Shown: one piece after another, positions 30,959 through 39,616 of the stretch | Layout of the letters: each line of letters begins with the position of its first letter | Position numbering within the stretch: the stretch's first letter is position 1 | From: a virus | Strand: one strand, 5' to 3' | IMG/VR virus record: IMGVR_UViG_3300047319_000760 | Coordinates: 1-41,250 of that record | DNA length: 41,250 nt | The notes under the pieces: generated by a model | What the model saw: only the letters and a program-made list of their open reading frames with translations | What the model was told of the DNA's origin: nothing | Database searches by the model: none | Made by a program: the position numbers and the translations under genes

Positions 30959-31293
30959 GGCTTGGGCTTTGCCACTGCCGGGTCGCCCTCGATCGAGATC
31001 GGCACCTGCTGTGCCGCGACCAGCGTCGAGCCTTGCTCCCAGGTCTCCTTGCCCTGCGCGAGCGCCCGCGCTGCCACATCCTCGGCGCTGTCGGCGTCGG
31101 GATAGAGGCGATGCAGCAGCACCGGGTCGATGCCCTCGACCATCGTCGGCTCAGCGCCCTTGGTCTCGGGCGTCTGCGCGACGTGCCCGGCCATCGGCTG
31201 CATGGAGCCAGCGGTTGCGGGAGCGCCGCCGACGCCTGGTGTGGGCTTCATGCTGCCGGCATGCGGAGCGTCGTGTTTGGTTGGGCTGGCCAT
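30955..31293 (-). CDS. Hypothetical virion protein, paralogue of Ig-protein N terminus
   Basis: A 112-residue protein with a Gly/Ala/Pro/Met-rich N-terminal half and a C-terminal half (VEGIDPVLLHRLYPDADSAE, ALAQGKETWEQGSTLVAAQQ) that matches residues about 9-60 of the next protein. A tandem duplication, with later gain of the Ig domain, explains this. Function unknown. Confidence 0.72.
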   Translation of the reverse strand: MASPTKHDAPHAGSMKPTPGVGGAPATAGSMQPMAGHVAQTPETKGAEPTMVEGIDPVLLHRLYPDADSAEDVAARALAQGKETWEQGSTLVAAQQVPISIEGDPAVAKPKP

Positions 31294-31304
31294 GATGGTC
31301 TCCT

Positions 31305-31628
31305 TCAGATCTTGCGGGCGTCGTCGGTGCGGAACACGCGGTTGTCGCGCTCATCGAGCCAGGCATTGAGCGCCTTCTGGTCGCGGGTGATGCCGAGCTT
31401 CTGCAACTGCTGCCAGATCACCATGGGGATGCGCGCGACGTGGGTGATGCCGTCAGGGTTCGGCCGGTGTTTGTCGAAGTTGGACGCGAGTTGCTTGGCG
31501 CTCTCGACAATGGGGCGGGTGTTCTGCGAGGTGATGATGACCGGAAGCCCGGTTTCGCTGTCCGTCACGATCTCGGTGGACCGCTGCGTTACCGGGTTCC
31601 AGGACTCGAAGAACGGTCTGTCGGTCAT
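31305..31628 (-). CDS. Conserved head-region hypothetical protein
   Basis: A 107-residue protein, MTDRPFFESWNPVTQRSTEI onward, with a helical middle and an acidic/basic end (ALNAWLDERDNRVFRTDDAR). Proteins like this lie next to capsid genes in related podoviruses; a head or neck role is likely but unproven. It is separated from the capsid gene by the opposite-strand endonuclease. Confidence 0.7.
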   Translation of the reverse strand: MTDRPFFESWNPVTQRSTEIVTDSETGLPVIITSQNTRPIVESAKQLASNFDKHRPNPDGITHVARIPMVIWQQLQKLGITRDQKALNAWLDERDNRVFRTDDARKI

Positions 31629-31717
31629 AGCGGGATGCCGCTATAAGCGGGGCGACGCGTAGTTCCGACACTCCGCGCCACCCCTGACCACGATCCTACT
31701 GGAGAGGACCGAAGCTG

Positions 31718-32200
31718 ATGCCATCCAACGACGATGAGACGCGCAAGGCAATCAAGACCGCGTATATGCGGACTTGGGTTGCGGAAAACCGCGAGGCTCG
31801 CGCAGCCTATCAGAAGGAATACGCCCAGAAGAACCGTGACACTATCAACGAGCATAAGCGCCGGTATCGCGAGAAGAACCGCGAAAAGATTAAGGAAGCC
31901 AACCGCCGATACATCCGCGGCGAGTATGGCGAGATAACAGCCAAAGAGAAGGAACACCAAGCACGCAATCGTCTTCAGCGCGCTGTGGACTTGGAAGTAA
32001 TGGCTGGGCGCCCTCGACCTGCCGTCTGCGATGCTTGCGGCGGGCCACCCGACAAGGGACGCGCGCTCCACTACGATCACTGTCATCAGAAAGGCCATTT
32101 CCGCGGCTGGCTGTGCCGGGAATGCAATCTGGCTCTGGGCAACGTGCGAGATGACCGCAATCGGCTTCTCAAGCTGATCGCCTATCTCGACAGAGCCTAG
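31718..32200 (+). CDS. Endonuclease VII-family (HNH) nuclease on the opposite strand
   Basis: A 160-residue protein. The N-terminal 90 residues are Lys/Arg/Glu-rich helix with repeated EKNREKIKEANRRY-like units. The C terminus is the endonuclease VII/HNH core: CDACGGPPDKGRALHYDHCH, GHFRGWLCRECNLALGNVRD, and LIAYLD. T4 endonuclease VII resolves branched DNA, but stand-alone forms can be homing enzymes. It runs against all surrounding virion genes, between capsid and a head gene, a common site of homing insertions. GGAGAGG lies before the ATG. Confidence 0.87.
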   Translation: MPSNDDETRKAIKTAYMRTWVAENREARAAYQKEYAQKNRDTINEHKRRYREKNREKIKEANRRYIRGEYGEITAKEKEHQARNRLQRAVDLEVMAGRPRPAVCDACGGPPDKGRALHYDHCHQKGHFRGWLCRECNLALGNVRDDRNRLLKLIAYLDRA

Positions 32201-32263
32201 GATAACATTCCCGGACAGTTTAGCCTCCTTCCTAGCCCACAGACCTACGAGAAAACACTGGTA

Positions 32264-33247
32264 TCATTGATTAAGGTCGAAGATCGTCGCGTGAGCCTTG
32301 GGAGCGGTAGGTCTGATGCACCCCTCGAAAATAACCCCACCTTGGGAATTATCTCCTGTCTGGGCGTAGTCCTGCTGGACTAAATCCCTTTCCGGCAACG
32401 GGGCCATCTCGACATAGTCCGTAGATACAAGCAAAATCTGGTGCGCAGGACAGAACCGATCCGGCGTCAGTTGCAGCGTGCCAAAGTTGGTGCGGTAGAC
32501 ATCCACGGCGCCTTGGATGGTCATCTCGCCCGTGGGACTGGCTTGCACGATATTTTGGGCGACGATGGGATTTCCGGTTCCACCTTGGCTGAGCGTCGCG
32601 AAGTAGTTCTTAATATTTCCGCTCATGATACCGATCGTTGGGTTGCCGCCGGCTTGCCAGCACTGCTGGATGGCGGCGTTGACCACGGCGAGTGTGAGGT
32701 CGAACGCGGTGCCGACCGTGCCTGCGTTGGAGCCATCGCCGATCGGCATGACGCCAGCGCCGGCGCCGCGGCTACCGAAGTTGGTGTAGCAGGGTAAGCC
32801 CGACATATGCCTCGGGTCGGTGATGGTGCGAACCAATGGGCTGGTTACTGCCAACTCCAGGTCGCGCTTCACCTCCATGGCCCTCAAAATCATGTTGCGG
32901 TTGTATTCGTCCTCGCCACCGACGACGTCCACCACACGCAGCGTGTTGGACACGCCCACTGTCCTTGCGAGAATTTGGCAGACGTTGTTGAGCCGCACCG
33001 GCTTGATGACGGCCTGCATGACGGCAGTGAAGCCTTCCGGTTGGGCGTTATCTGCGGCCGGGTTGAGCTCCTGTACGATCCACTCGGTCAGGACCTGCTT
33101 AGAACCGACGCGAGGGCACGCGCTGACCAGCGGTGTCTCGTCGGGATCGATGCGATAGATGATATCCGCGAGGTCTTCGCGGACGCCAACGGCGGCGGTC
33201 TCGATGTAAGTGCCTGCCGGTGCGGCTCCCTGTGCGGGAACAGCCAT
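32264..33247 (-). CDS. Major capsid protein (SU10-type/DUF5309-like)
   Basis: A 327-residue protein resembling the SU10 MCP (DUF5309) family: REDLADIIYRIDPDETPLVS near the N terminus, then TEWIVQELNPAADNAQPEGF, and VSNTLRVVDVVGGEDEYNRN. The C terminus (FCPAHQILLVSTDYVEMAPL) is likewise typical. It should adopt the HK97 fold and build the icosahedral shell. It lies after the scaffold-like gene but is separated from it by a 430-bp gap. The 3' end is next to the endonuclease VII gene. Confidence 0.87.
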   Translation of the reverse strand: MAVPAQGAAPAGTYIETAAVGVREDLADIIYRIDPDETPLVSACPRVGSKQVLTEWIVQELNPAADNAQPEGFTAVMQAVIKPVRLNNVCQILARTVGVSNTLRVVDVVGGEDEYNRNMILRAMEVKRDLELAVTSPLVRTITDPRHMSGLPCYTNFGSRGAGAGVMPIGDGSNAGTVGTAFDLTLAVVNAAIQQCWQAGGNPTIGIMSGNIKNYFATLSQGGTGNPIVAQNIVQASPTGEMTIQGAVDVYRTNFGTLQLTPDRFCPAHQILLVSTDYVEMAPLPERDLVQQDYAQTGDNSQGGVIFEGCIRPTAPKAHATIFDLNQ

Positions 33248-33557
33248 GGTCTACTCCATTGCTTAGCACGGCGCTGAGCGCCTGGTGCCGGTTGAACCAA
33301 AATTGCTGGTTCGCAATGGAGCGACTGGAGGTCGGCTCGGGCGTTTACCGCTTGGTCACCTGGTGGTGACTGCGGTGCGTGCCGGCGACCAACTTGGTCA
33401 TCCTCGCGACTTCACGGCCCGGTCGTTGCTTGGTGGCTGGACCACTGCCCCCGACCGACGGGGTGACGCTATTGCTGTAGCTACGGTGTCGTCAAGCGGC
33501 TAAACGAGAAACGCCGGACAGGATGGGCCTGCCCGGCATCTCCAAGGGAGCAATGCG

Positions 33558-33638
33558 ATGTTGAAGCTCGCACGGTTCCTGCCGCGAATAGTGGTGATCG
33601 TGGCCGTCGTGGTCAAGATCAGCATACATCGGCGGTAG
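33558..33638 (+). CDS. Possible 26-residue membrane peptide, opposite strand
   Basis: The frame encodes MLKLARFLPRIVVIVAVVVK and a basic end ISIHRR. AAGGGAG lies eight bases before the ATG. It is antisense to the virion block inside the capsid leader. It could equally be chance; only the ribosome site and hydrophobic content support it. Confidence 0.3.
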   Translation: MLKLARFLPRIVVIVAVVVKISIHRR

Positions 33639-33643
33639 GGTAT

Positions 33644-33669
33644 GGCGCCAGTCCTGCGGGGCTGGCGCC
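33644..33669 (-). promoter_or_regulatory. Stable hairpin between scaffold-like and capsid genes
   Basis: The 8-bp arms GGCGCCAG and CTGGCGCC are exact complements around a 10-base loop. It begins 12 bases after the stop of the scaffold-like gene. There is no T tract on the leftward strand, so it is more likely an mRNA end-stabiliser or attenuator than an intrinsic terminator. Confidence 0.55.
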
Positions 33670-33680
33670 TGCCCCTGGGA

Positions 33681-34820
33681 TCAGTATCTGCCGCTGCCGT
33701 TGCTGCCGGCGGCTGCGGAGCGTCGGGCGCTGAGCAGGGCAGCGGCATTGCGGGCGTTGGGTGCGGCCTCGAACTGCTGCTCCATGGCCTGCACCTGGGC
33801 GGCGGGGGCTGGTGGCGGGCGCACGCCACGCACCTGTGCGGTCTGCACCGGCTGGGGGGCGCGGGTCTTGGCGCCTTCGACCATTCTGTCCCACATCATC
33901 GCTTTCATCATGCTTTCGACGTGGCGTGGATCGGAGAGCCCCTGGAGTTCCTGGCGGGTGTAGCCGCCCTTGGCCTCGGCCCAGCGGGCAATATCGCGCT
34001 GGACGGTGGCGCGCTGCGCGTCATCCCGCCAGAATTCATACTTCTCGCTGAGCAGCTTGTTGCCGGCCTCGACCTGCTGGCTCATCGAGCGCTCGTAGGC
34101 CTGCTGCTGGAGTTGGGTCAGCGTGCCGAGGCGTTGCTGCTCCGCGGTGGCAGCCTGATAGGCGGCGAACTGGCGGAGATACCCCTGTGGGTCGGTATCG
34201 ATCATGGATGGGTCGGGTGGCGCGGCGCCTTGCAGCTGCTGGCCGAGCTTGGCGAGTTCCGGCTGGATGTGGGGCAAGACCGTCGCCAATGCCTCGGCCT
34301 GCTGCTGGAGTTGCTGGCGCTGCTGGGCGAGTTCCTGGGTCTTGCGGGTGTAGTCTGCGGCCTGGCCCATCGCCGTCCTGATCTGGGCGGCGGTGACGCG
34401 ATGGCCGTCGATCGTGAAGACGCCGTCGCCGGCTGCGTCTGCGGCCGGTGCCGCGCCATCGGGTGCGGCCGGACTGGCCCCCTGGTCCAATCCCAGCGCC
34501 TTGGCGATGGTGTCATAGCTATCGGTGGGGGCTGCGGCCTTCCCTTCGGTTGGCTGCGCTGCGGGCTGCTGTGGGGCCGCGTTGAGACGCGCTTCGCCTG
34601 GTCCCTGTGTGACGGGATTGAGGCGTGCTGTTGCGGCGTCCTGGCGGCGTTTGGCGGCGAGCATGCGGCCGGCATCGGAGAGGCTGATGGCCTCCTGGCT
34701 GGCGGGGGCTGGTGCATTGGCCAGGCCGGCGTCGTTGGAGGCTGGCGCTGGGGTGGCTGGCTGGGCTGCTGCGGGGGTTGCCGGGGCAGCCGGTGCGGCT
34801 GTGCCGCTACTATCGCTCAT
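33681..34820 (-). CDS. Scaffold-like protein
   Basis: A 379-residue Ala/Pro/Gln-rich protein directly upstream of the capsid gene. The N-terminal 150 residues are disordered, then comes FTIDGHRVTAAQIRTAMGQA, followed by a long coiled coil (about 160-260) rich in Gln (QELAQQRQQLQQQAEALATV). The C terminus is basic (ALLSARRSAAAG). This is typical of head scaffolding proteins in podoviruses, which are lost on maturation. It overlaps the gene before it by four bases. Confidence 0.78.
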   Translation of the reverse strand: MSDSSGTAAPAAPATPAAAQPATPAPASNDAGLANAPAPASQEAISLSDAGRMLAAKRRQDAATARLNPVTQGPGEARLNAAPQQPAAQPTEGKAAAPTDSYDTIAKALGLDQGASPAAPDGAAPAADAAGDGVFTIDGHRVTAAQIRTAMGQAADYTRKTQELAQQRQQLQQQAEALATVLPHIQPELAKLGQQLQGAAPPDPSMIDTDPQGYLRQFAAYQAATAEQQRLGTLTQLQQQAYERSMSQQVEAGNKLLSEKYEFWRDDAQRATVQRDIARWAEAKGGYTRQELQGLSDPRHVESMMKAMMWDRMVEGAKTRAPQPVQTAQVRGVRPPPAPAAQVQAMEQQFEAAPNARNAAALLSARRSAAAGSNGSGRY

Positions 34821-35437
34821 TGCGAAACCTTCTGGGTGGCTTGACGATTTGGCCCGGCTCCGGAGATCCGATTGCCGGAAATGAGCTTTGCCCCCGGGTA
34901 TTGGGCAAGGATTGCCTCACGAAGTTGCCGGACACCAGCAATGCCAAAGCTGTTGGCACCCTCATCGGCTCGCACATCAGCAATCTGCAATTCGCGGCGG
35001 GCTGGGTTCCATGTTGTATCGAGGCTGCCGATGTAACTCTGTTCGGGGCCACCCTTGATCAGATACGAGTGCTTATCGAGATTGTCGGCGCCGACGCCTT
35101 CCCATGAACCAATCCGCTGCAGCCTGAGTTCTGGCGCTGTGGTGCCCATCATGACGCCCTGGGCGTATTGCCGGGCTGCATCTACCATCCCCGCCTGTGT
35201 CGGCAACCCGTCATCCCCCAGCAGGCCCATCTGGCGGCTCTGCTCGCGCTGGCGGGCCATAGCGTCGGTAATCATCTGATAGGTCTGGCCGAGTGCCGCA
35301 CCTTGGTCGGGGCCGGTGTCCGGTGGTGTCCCCTGCACCTGCAGCGGCTGTCCGAGCAGATCGGTGGGCGCGCCGCCGGACGCCCCTGGCAATGGCGACT
35401 GCCCGAACTGGTAGTCCGGATCGAGCAGTGACGGCAT
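34817..35437 (-). CDS. Hypothetical head-region protein
   Basis: A 206-residue protein. The N-terminal half is Gly/Pro/Gln-rich (MPSLLDPDYQFGQSPLPGAS); the C-terminal half is a folded alpha/beta domain (ELQIADVRADEGANSFGIAG, VRQLREAILAQYPGAKLISG) ending in NRISGAG. The C-terminal pattern recalls GNAT-like domains, but the match is weak. It overlaps the next gene. Function unknown. Confidence 0.68.
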   Translation of the reverse strand: MPSLLDPDYQFGQSPLPGASGGAPTDLLGQPLQVQGTPPDTGPDQGAALGQTYQMITDAMARQREQSRQMGLLGDDGLPTQAGMVDAARQYAQGVMMGTTAPELRLQRIGSWEGVGADNLDKHSYLIKGGPEQSYIGSLDTTWNPARRELQIADVRADEGANSFGIAGVRQLREAILAQYPGAKLISGNRISGAGPNRQATQKVSQ

Positions 35438-35718
35438 TACTCAAACCGCCGGGCGTTTTGCTCGCGCCCTTGCTCATACAGCGCGGTATCCAGCCGGGTC
35501 TTCATCTCGGTGGCCAGGAAGTCCACAGCGCGCGCCATGTGCCGGGCATCCTCGCGCTCTTTGACGTCTGGCCCATGCACGGCCTGCTGCACGGCGGCGG
35601 CACGGATCGCTGCGAGCAGGTCCATCAGTTCACGGTCCTGCAGCAGCCGATGGGCCTCGGTGCCGCGCCGCATGACCTCGTAGCGTTCTTCGGCAGAAAG
35701 TGGGTGTTGCTCGCTCAC
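35437..35718 (-). CDS. Hypothetical helical head-region protein
   Basis: A 93-residue helical, charged protein, MSEQHPLSAEERYEVMRRGT onward. It overlaps the upstream small basic gene by four bases and abuts the next. No family recognised. It might be a minor head or assembly protein. Confidence 0.7.
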   Translation of the reverse strand: MSEQHPLSAEERYEVMRRGTEAHRLLQDRELMDLLAAIRAAAVQQAVHGPDVKEREDARHMARAVDFLATEMKTRLDTALYEQGREQNARRFE

Positions 35719-35870
35719 CGCGACTTGGGCGCCGTGGTTCTGCTGATGGTGGGCAGCTTGGCGGTGCCGCGATCCTTGCCGGCGCCGGATGTGCCGCCGC
35801 TGGCTGGTTTGTTCTGGCCCTGGCGTGGCACTGTCTTGGTGCTCTGCGATCCTGACGCGCGTGTGACCAT
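35715..35870 (-). CDS. 51-residue basic protein
   Basis: A short Lys/Arg/Ser/Thr-rich disordered protein, MVTRASGSQSTKTVPRQGQN onward. The ATG at 35870 has GGAGG just upstream. It lies between the portal gene and a helical head gene with a four-base overlap. The high basic charge suggests DNA contact or a small structural tail. Confidence 0.65.
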   Translation of the reverse strand: MVTRASGSQSTKTVPRQGQNKPASGGTSGAGKDRGTAKLPTISRTTAPKSR

Positions 35871-35886
35871 GGTGGCCTCCTGATGG

Positions 35887-38628
35887 TTACTGCCCTGGTT
35901 GTGGTGGTGGACCGCCCGGCCGCGGCAATGACGGCCCTCCCGGTCCGAACAGGCTCTGTCCGGCGGCACGCGCTGCGATGTTCCCATACGCGCTGGGCAT
36001 TTGGCCCTGCATGAGCGCCTGGCGGGTTGCCATCGCCTGCGCCGGATTGGTCGAGCCGACAGGCGGCCCCATGGGCTGTGGCGGGCGTGGCGGCATCATG
36101 GACGGCCCTGGGGCTGCCGGGGCCTGTGGCGGGCGTGGAGGCCCTCCAGGGGGCGGCTGTGGTGGCGCCGCTCCTTGGGTCGTCGCTGGCATCTGCGGGC
36201 TGGTGGGTGGCGGCAGATTGCCGAGCAGCTGGATGCCCGGCACCTTGGACGCCATCGCCTGCTGGAACTCGGTGAGCGAGGGGACCGGCGTGCCGAACTG
36301 TGCGCCGGCCACCCACGTCTTCGTCCACGCGTCCAATGCCGCTTGATCCCGCTTCAGATCATCGTCGGTCAGCATCTGCGCCCGCTTGGTCTGCTCGCTG
36401 GCCCGGTCATTTTCCACATCGGCCGCGGTCTTGCCGGCCTGCACCTGGGCGAGGATCAGCGACGGATCGGGCGGTGTCGGTGGCGGCGGGGGCGCCTGGA
36501 ACCCCGGCGGCAGGGCTTTGAAGTAGGACGACACATCCGCGATATTCGCAGTCTCCAGCATCCTGCTCAGCGTGTTGCGGTATTCCGGCACCCCGACCAA
36601 GGGGTTATCGAGCCCTTGGCTGGCCATGATCATCTCTTGTTTGCCGGCGATCTGGGCGAGCATGGCGAGGCGCTCCATGGGCATGCCCTTGCCGCCGACA
36701 TTGACCGAGGTCTGCCACATCACCCCGAGGGCGCGCGGATCGATCGCCGCCCATTGGCCCCTAATCCTGTACACATTCGGCCTGTCCTGGTGCCGCGCCA
36801 TCATCTTGAGCAGCCCGCTATAGAGCGGCGCCAGCCCTGTTTCGGCCAGCGTGCGCGCCATCATGTCGAGGCGGTCCTGTGCGGCCGAGGTCTGTGCCGA
36901 CACGGCCACCGGGGCGGTGCTCTGCAGCTCGTCCACCGTCAGTCCCTGCGACGCCCGGGTAATCCCCGTCCTGCTCTCCCGGATGGCCTCCAGGGCCTGC
37001 ATCATCTCAAGTGCCGCCTGACCCGTGTACGGCTTCACCAGCTCGGTCACGGCGCCCGCCTGGGTGGTGCGGATGATGCTGCCGATCGCCGTCTGCCGCG
37101 CATCCGCGAGATTGACTTGCCCCAGCGTCACCACAGTCCGCGGGAACATGCTCTGGGCTAAACTATCCAGGGTCGCCCGCATCACCCGGCTTTCGACCCG
37201 CTGCAGGTCCATCACCATGTCGGCCTGCGAATAACCGATCAGCCGCCCGGGTTCTCTGTACGGGGTGAAACACGCCAGCGGGATTTCGTCGCAGCGTTCC
37301 CACTGGATCATCTTGGTGGCATTGCCGAGCATGTGGACGTGGATGAGTTCGGCCTTGTGGTCGTTATCCGTATCGCACCTGATCCACCCCTCCGCGTATC
37401 TACATATGCCCATACTGCGGTCGTTCGGCGGCGACGCCTTGATGTTCAGGCCCTGTGCCGGATTGCGGGCAATCATCTCACGGCGCTGCTGCGGCCGCAT
37501 CATGGTGTCGCAGTAGGCCAGGATCTTGTCCTCGGGTAATCCCATTTCAATGAGATCACTGGCCGGCACATCCCGCACATGAAATATGCCGCGCGCGGTC
37601 CCGACATCGTTGGCATCGGCCACCACCCAGACGCACTCGGCCGGCACGGCTTCGACGCACGGCCAGTTCTGTTGTGCTGTCCGCGTAATGGTGGCCGCCC
37701 ACATTTCGGGTGCGCCACCCTGCTGTAGATACATCGCCCCGTCGGGGGTCTTTTGCAGGGTGGAGACTTCTTCGTCCGTCATCGGGCGGCGGACGATCCG
37801 TTGCGCCTCGATGCCGGGCTGGGCGAGCAGCATCTGGAGCTGCGGCTGCAGCAGGCCCTCGCACACGTCGGTGCGGATTTGCTCGCGCTTGCCCCAGTAC
37901 CAGCGCGCCCACCCTGCCTTTCTGGTCAGTGCGTCCAGCAACACGTCGTGCAGCACCTGCCAGCCGTGGTTGGCGGTGAACAGCGCCCAGCGGGCATAGT
38001 CGGTCGCCTGCTTCGACAGCGCCGTTGCCAACTGGTCGTTGCCGGTGATCTCGCTGCTGATTGGTTCAAACGACACCGGGTCCTCGACCCCGGTGAACAC
38101 GCGCAGCAGACTCGGCAGCGTGCTGCGGATCGTGTCGCGGACAACCGTGAGCACGATTTGTGACCGTCCCGGCGTTTCATCACCCAATGGCCGCCCGTCG
38201 TAATACTGCGATGCCGTGATGCGTTCGCGGCTGAGGTACATATCGTACGTTTGGGCTATTTTAAAGTAGTATTGAGCTATAGCCTCAATCTCTCTATCAT
38301 CCTTCCCAAGTCTTTCGAAAAGTATTTCCTGCTGCCATTTTACACCAGCAGGCTTCACTGCGGGCCGCAGTCCGGCCGCGTAACGTCTTAATGATGGTGG
38401 CAACTCCAGGTCGCCATCCGGTGGAATGTCCGCTCGCGGCTGGGGGACCAAATAAGCGAGCATTTGCTCGCTACCAAGGTTTAATCCTTGGGGTTGCATA
38501 CCGCTGGGAACGAGGTTCGGAAGTGGGGGCAAGGGAGGAATACCGCCGCCCATCATTGGCGACATGATCCCTTGCGGTGAAGCACCAAGCAGTCCTGGCG
38601 GTCGCGTCGGCATAGCGAAACCGCTCAT
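35887..38628 (-). CDS. Portal protein
   Basis: A 913-residue protein of podovirus portal type. Diagnostic segments near the N terminus are ASQYYDGRPLGDETPGRSQI and VVRDTIRSTLPSLLRVFTGV, followed by ALLDALTRKAGWARWYWGKR. The helical wing and crown follow, and the last 180 residues are Pro/Gly-rich. It forms the dodecameric channel for packaging. At 38251-38350 the gene has about 39% GC, far below the rest. It overlaps the HNH gene by ATGA. Confidence 0.85.
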   Translation of the reverse strand: MSGFAMPTRPPGLLGASPQGIMSPMMGGGIPPLPPLPNLVPSGMQPQGLNLGSEQMLAYLVPQPRADIPPDGDLELPPSLRRYAAGLRPAVKPAGVKWQQEILFERLGKDDREIEAIAQYYFKIAQTYDMYLSRERITASQYYDGRPLGDETPGRSQIVLTVVRDTIRSTLPSLLRVFTGVEDPVSFEPISSEITGNDQLATALSKQATDYARWALFTANHGWQVLHDVLLDALTRKAGWARWYWGKREQIRTDVCEGLLQPQLQMLLAQPGIEAQRIVRRPMTDEEVSTLQKTPDGAMYLQQGGAPEMWAATITRTAQQNWPCVEAVPAECVWVVADANDVGTARGIFHVRDVPASDLIEMGLPEDKILAYCDTMMRPQQRREMIARNPAQGLNIKASPPNDRSMGICRYAEGWIRCDTDNDHKAELIHVHMLGNATKMIQWERCDEIPLACFTPYREPGRLIGYSQADMVMDLQRVESRVMRATLDSLAQSMFPRTVVTLGQVNLADARQTAIGSIIRTTQAGAVTELVKPYTGQAALEMMQALEAIRESRTGITRASQGLTVDELQSTAPVAVSAQTSAAQDRLDMMARTLAETGLAPLYSGLLKMMARHQDRPNVYRIRGQWAAIDPRALGVMWQTSVNVGGKGMPMERLAMLAQIAGKQEMIMASQGLDNPLVGVPEYRNTLSRMLETANIADVSSYFKALPPGFQAPPPPPTPPDPSLILAQVQAGKTAADVENDRASEQTKRAQMLTDDDLKRDQAALDAWTKTWVAGAQFGTPVPSLTEFQQAMASKVPGIQLLGNLPPPTSPQMPATTQGAAPPQPPPGGPPRPPQAPAAPGPSMMPPRPPQPMGPPVGSTNPAQAMATRQALMQGQMPSAYGNIAARAAGQSLFGPGGPSLPRPGGPPPQPGQ

Positions 38629-39107
38629 GGGCGTTTCCTCTTGGGCTGATACGACCGCTCATAATCGAGTTGTCGGCAGATCCGACATGACCGGGCGCCG
38701 CTATTAGGCGTGATGTAGGTGTTCTCCGCCGTGAACTCGTGGCCGTGCTTGCAGTGTGTCCAGTGACGCTGCCAGCCGCCGATGGCCTTTATCCGCTCTG
38801 CGGCCTGAGCCACACCAACGCCGCGCCGTAGATTTGTGCTGCGGGTGACCGCTTCGAGGTGATCCGGATTGACGCAACAGCGGACCCGACAGAGATGGTC
38901 CAGATCGAGCCCTTGCGGCACTGGCCCTTTCGCCAGTTCGTAGGCCAGCCGGTGGGCATACATCGTGCCTTGCGGCAGCCGGTATTGAGCGTAGCCAGCC
39001 GTCGAGCAGGCGCCTTCCCAGGCCCAGCAGCCGCTGAACGGCACCGGCACAGCGCGTGCCATGAGCCATTCCATGTCGCGCACCATCAGTGTCTGCGGTC
39101 CCTTCAC
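38625..39107 (-). CDS. HNH homing-type endonuclease in virion block
   Basis: A 160-residue protein with an HNH core: GCWAWEGACSTAGYAQYRLP, YAHRLAYELAKGPVPQGLDL, DHLCRVRCCVNPDHLEAVTR. A zinc ribbon at the C terminus (CKHGHEF, CRICRQLDYER) completes the homing-nuclease layout. It starts with GTG overlapping the upstream stop by one base; ATG seven codons in is an alternative. It sits between a small head gene and the portal. Cleavage of a portal-less or uninfected relative would explain spread. Confidence 0.87.
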   Translation of the reverse strand: MKGPQTLMVRDMEWLMARAVPVPFSGCWAWEGACSTAGYAQYRLPQGTMYAHRLAYELAKGPVPQGLDLDHLCRVRCCVNPDHLEAVTRSTNLRRGVGVAQAAERIKAIGGWQRHWTHCKHGHEFTAENTYITPNSGARSCRICRQLDYERSYQPKRKRP

Positions 39108-39616
39108 TACATGGTCCCCTCTGCGCCGCCGCCGCCGCCTTCGCTGTGGTCGCCGCCCAGCAGCCCCTGCGGCATTTGCTGCTGGTTCGCAGCCGCCTGC
39201 TTATCCTGCTCGGCTTTGATCATCGCCAGAATGTCGGCGAGGCCGGGGAGTTGTGGCGCGCCTGCTGCGGCCTGCGGTGGGGGTGGCGCCTGGCGCCCCC
39301 ACATGTCGTAGCCCGATGCGCCGACCCCTTGGGCCGCCGCTGGTGCCAACCCCGGGCCGGTGTTGAGCGAGGGTACAGGGCTTGGCGCCTGTGCCTGCGG
39401 CATCTGCCCTTGGGGGCTGCCGGTCGTGACATGCCCCCACTTGTCGTAGGTCGGGTCTGGTGCGGGCGCCTGGGCCGCCTGGGGCGCCGGGATCGGGCCA
39501 TAGCCTTGTGGTGCCCACCCCATCCCCACAATCGCATTATACAGGTCGCCCTGCGTCGCTGTCGGGCCGCCGGTCGGCACGCCCAGCAGACCGGATGGCA
39601 CCATGGTCCCGCTCAT
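39107..39616 (-). CDS. Pro/Gly/Gln-rich hypothetical head protein
   Basis: A 169-residue low-complexity protein. Two degenerate units contain YDKWGHVTTG and YDMWGRQAPP, each followed by Pro/Gln-rich linker. A helix (LADILAMIKAEQDKQAAANQ) lies near the C terminus. It overlaps the upstream HTH gene by four bases. A minor virion or assembly protein is likely; unrecognised. Confidence 0.65.
   Translation of the reverse strand: MSGTMVPSGLLGVPTGGPTATQGDLYNAIVGMGWAPQGYGPIPAPQAAQAPAPDPTYDKWGHVTTGSPQGQMPQAQAPSPVPSLNTGPGLAPAAAQGVGASGYDMWGRQAPPPPQAAAGAPQLPGLADILAMIKAEQDKQAAANQQQMPQGLLGGDHSEGGGGGAEGTM

Larger units (their letters stand above)
33248..33680. other. 430-bp gap before the capsid gene
   Basis: No leftward gene is convincing. 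The gap holds a rightward 26-residue frame (33558-33638), a hairpin with GGCGCCAG/CTGGCGCC arms (33644-33669) and a second hairpin near 33515-33535 (GCCGGACAGG/CCTGCCCGGC, one mismatch). A long leader before the most expressed gene would fit a late promoter or processed mRNA, but no promoter boxes stand out. Confidence 0.55.

Noticed and set aside
33642-34844. Rightward 400-residue Gly/Leu-rich open frame
   Set aside because: It lies opposite the scaffold-like gene; the leftward frame has the coiled coil, overlaps its neighbours properly and fits the head operon.
36001-37161. Rightward 386-residue His/Arg-rich open frame
   Set aside because: It is a shadow of the portal gene in GC-rich DNA; composition is not protein-like.
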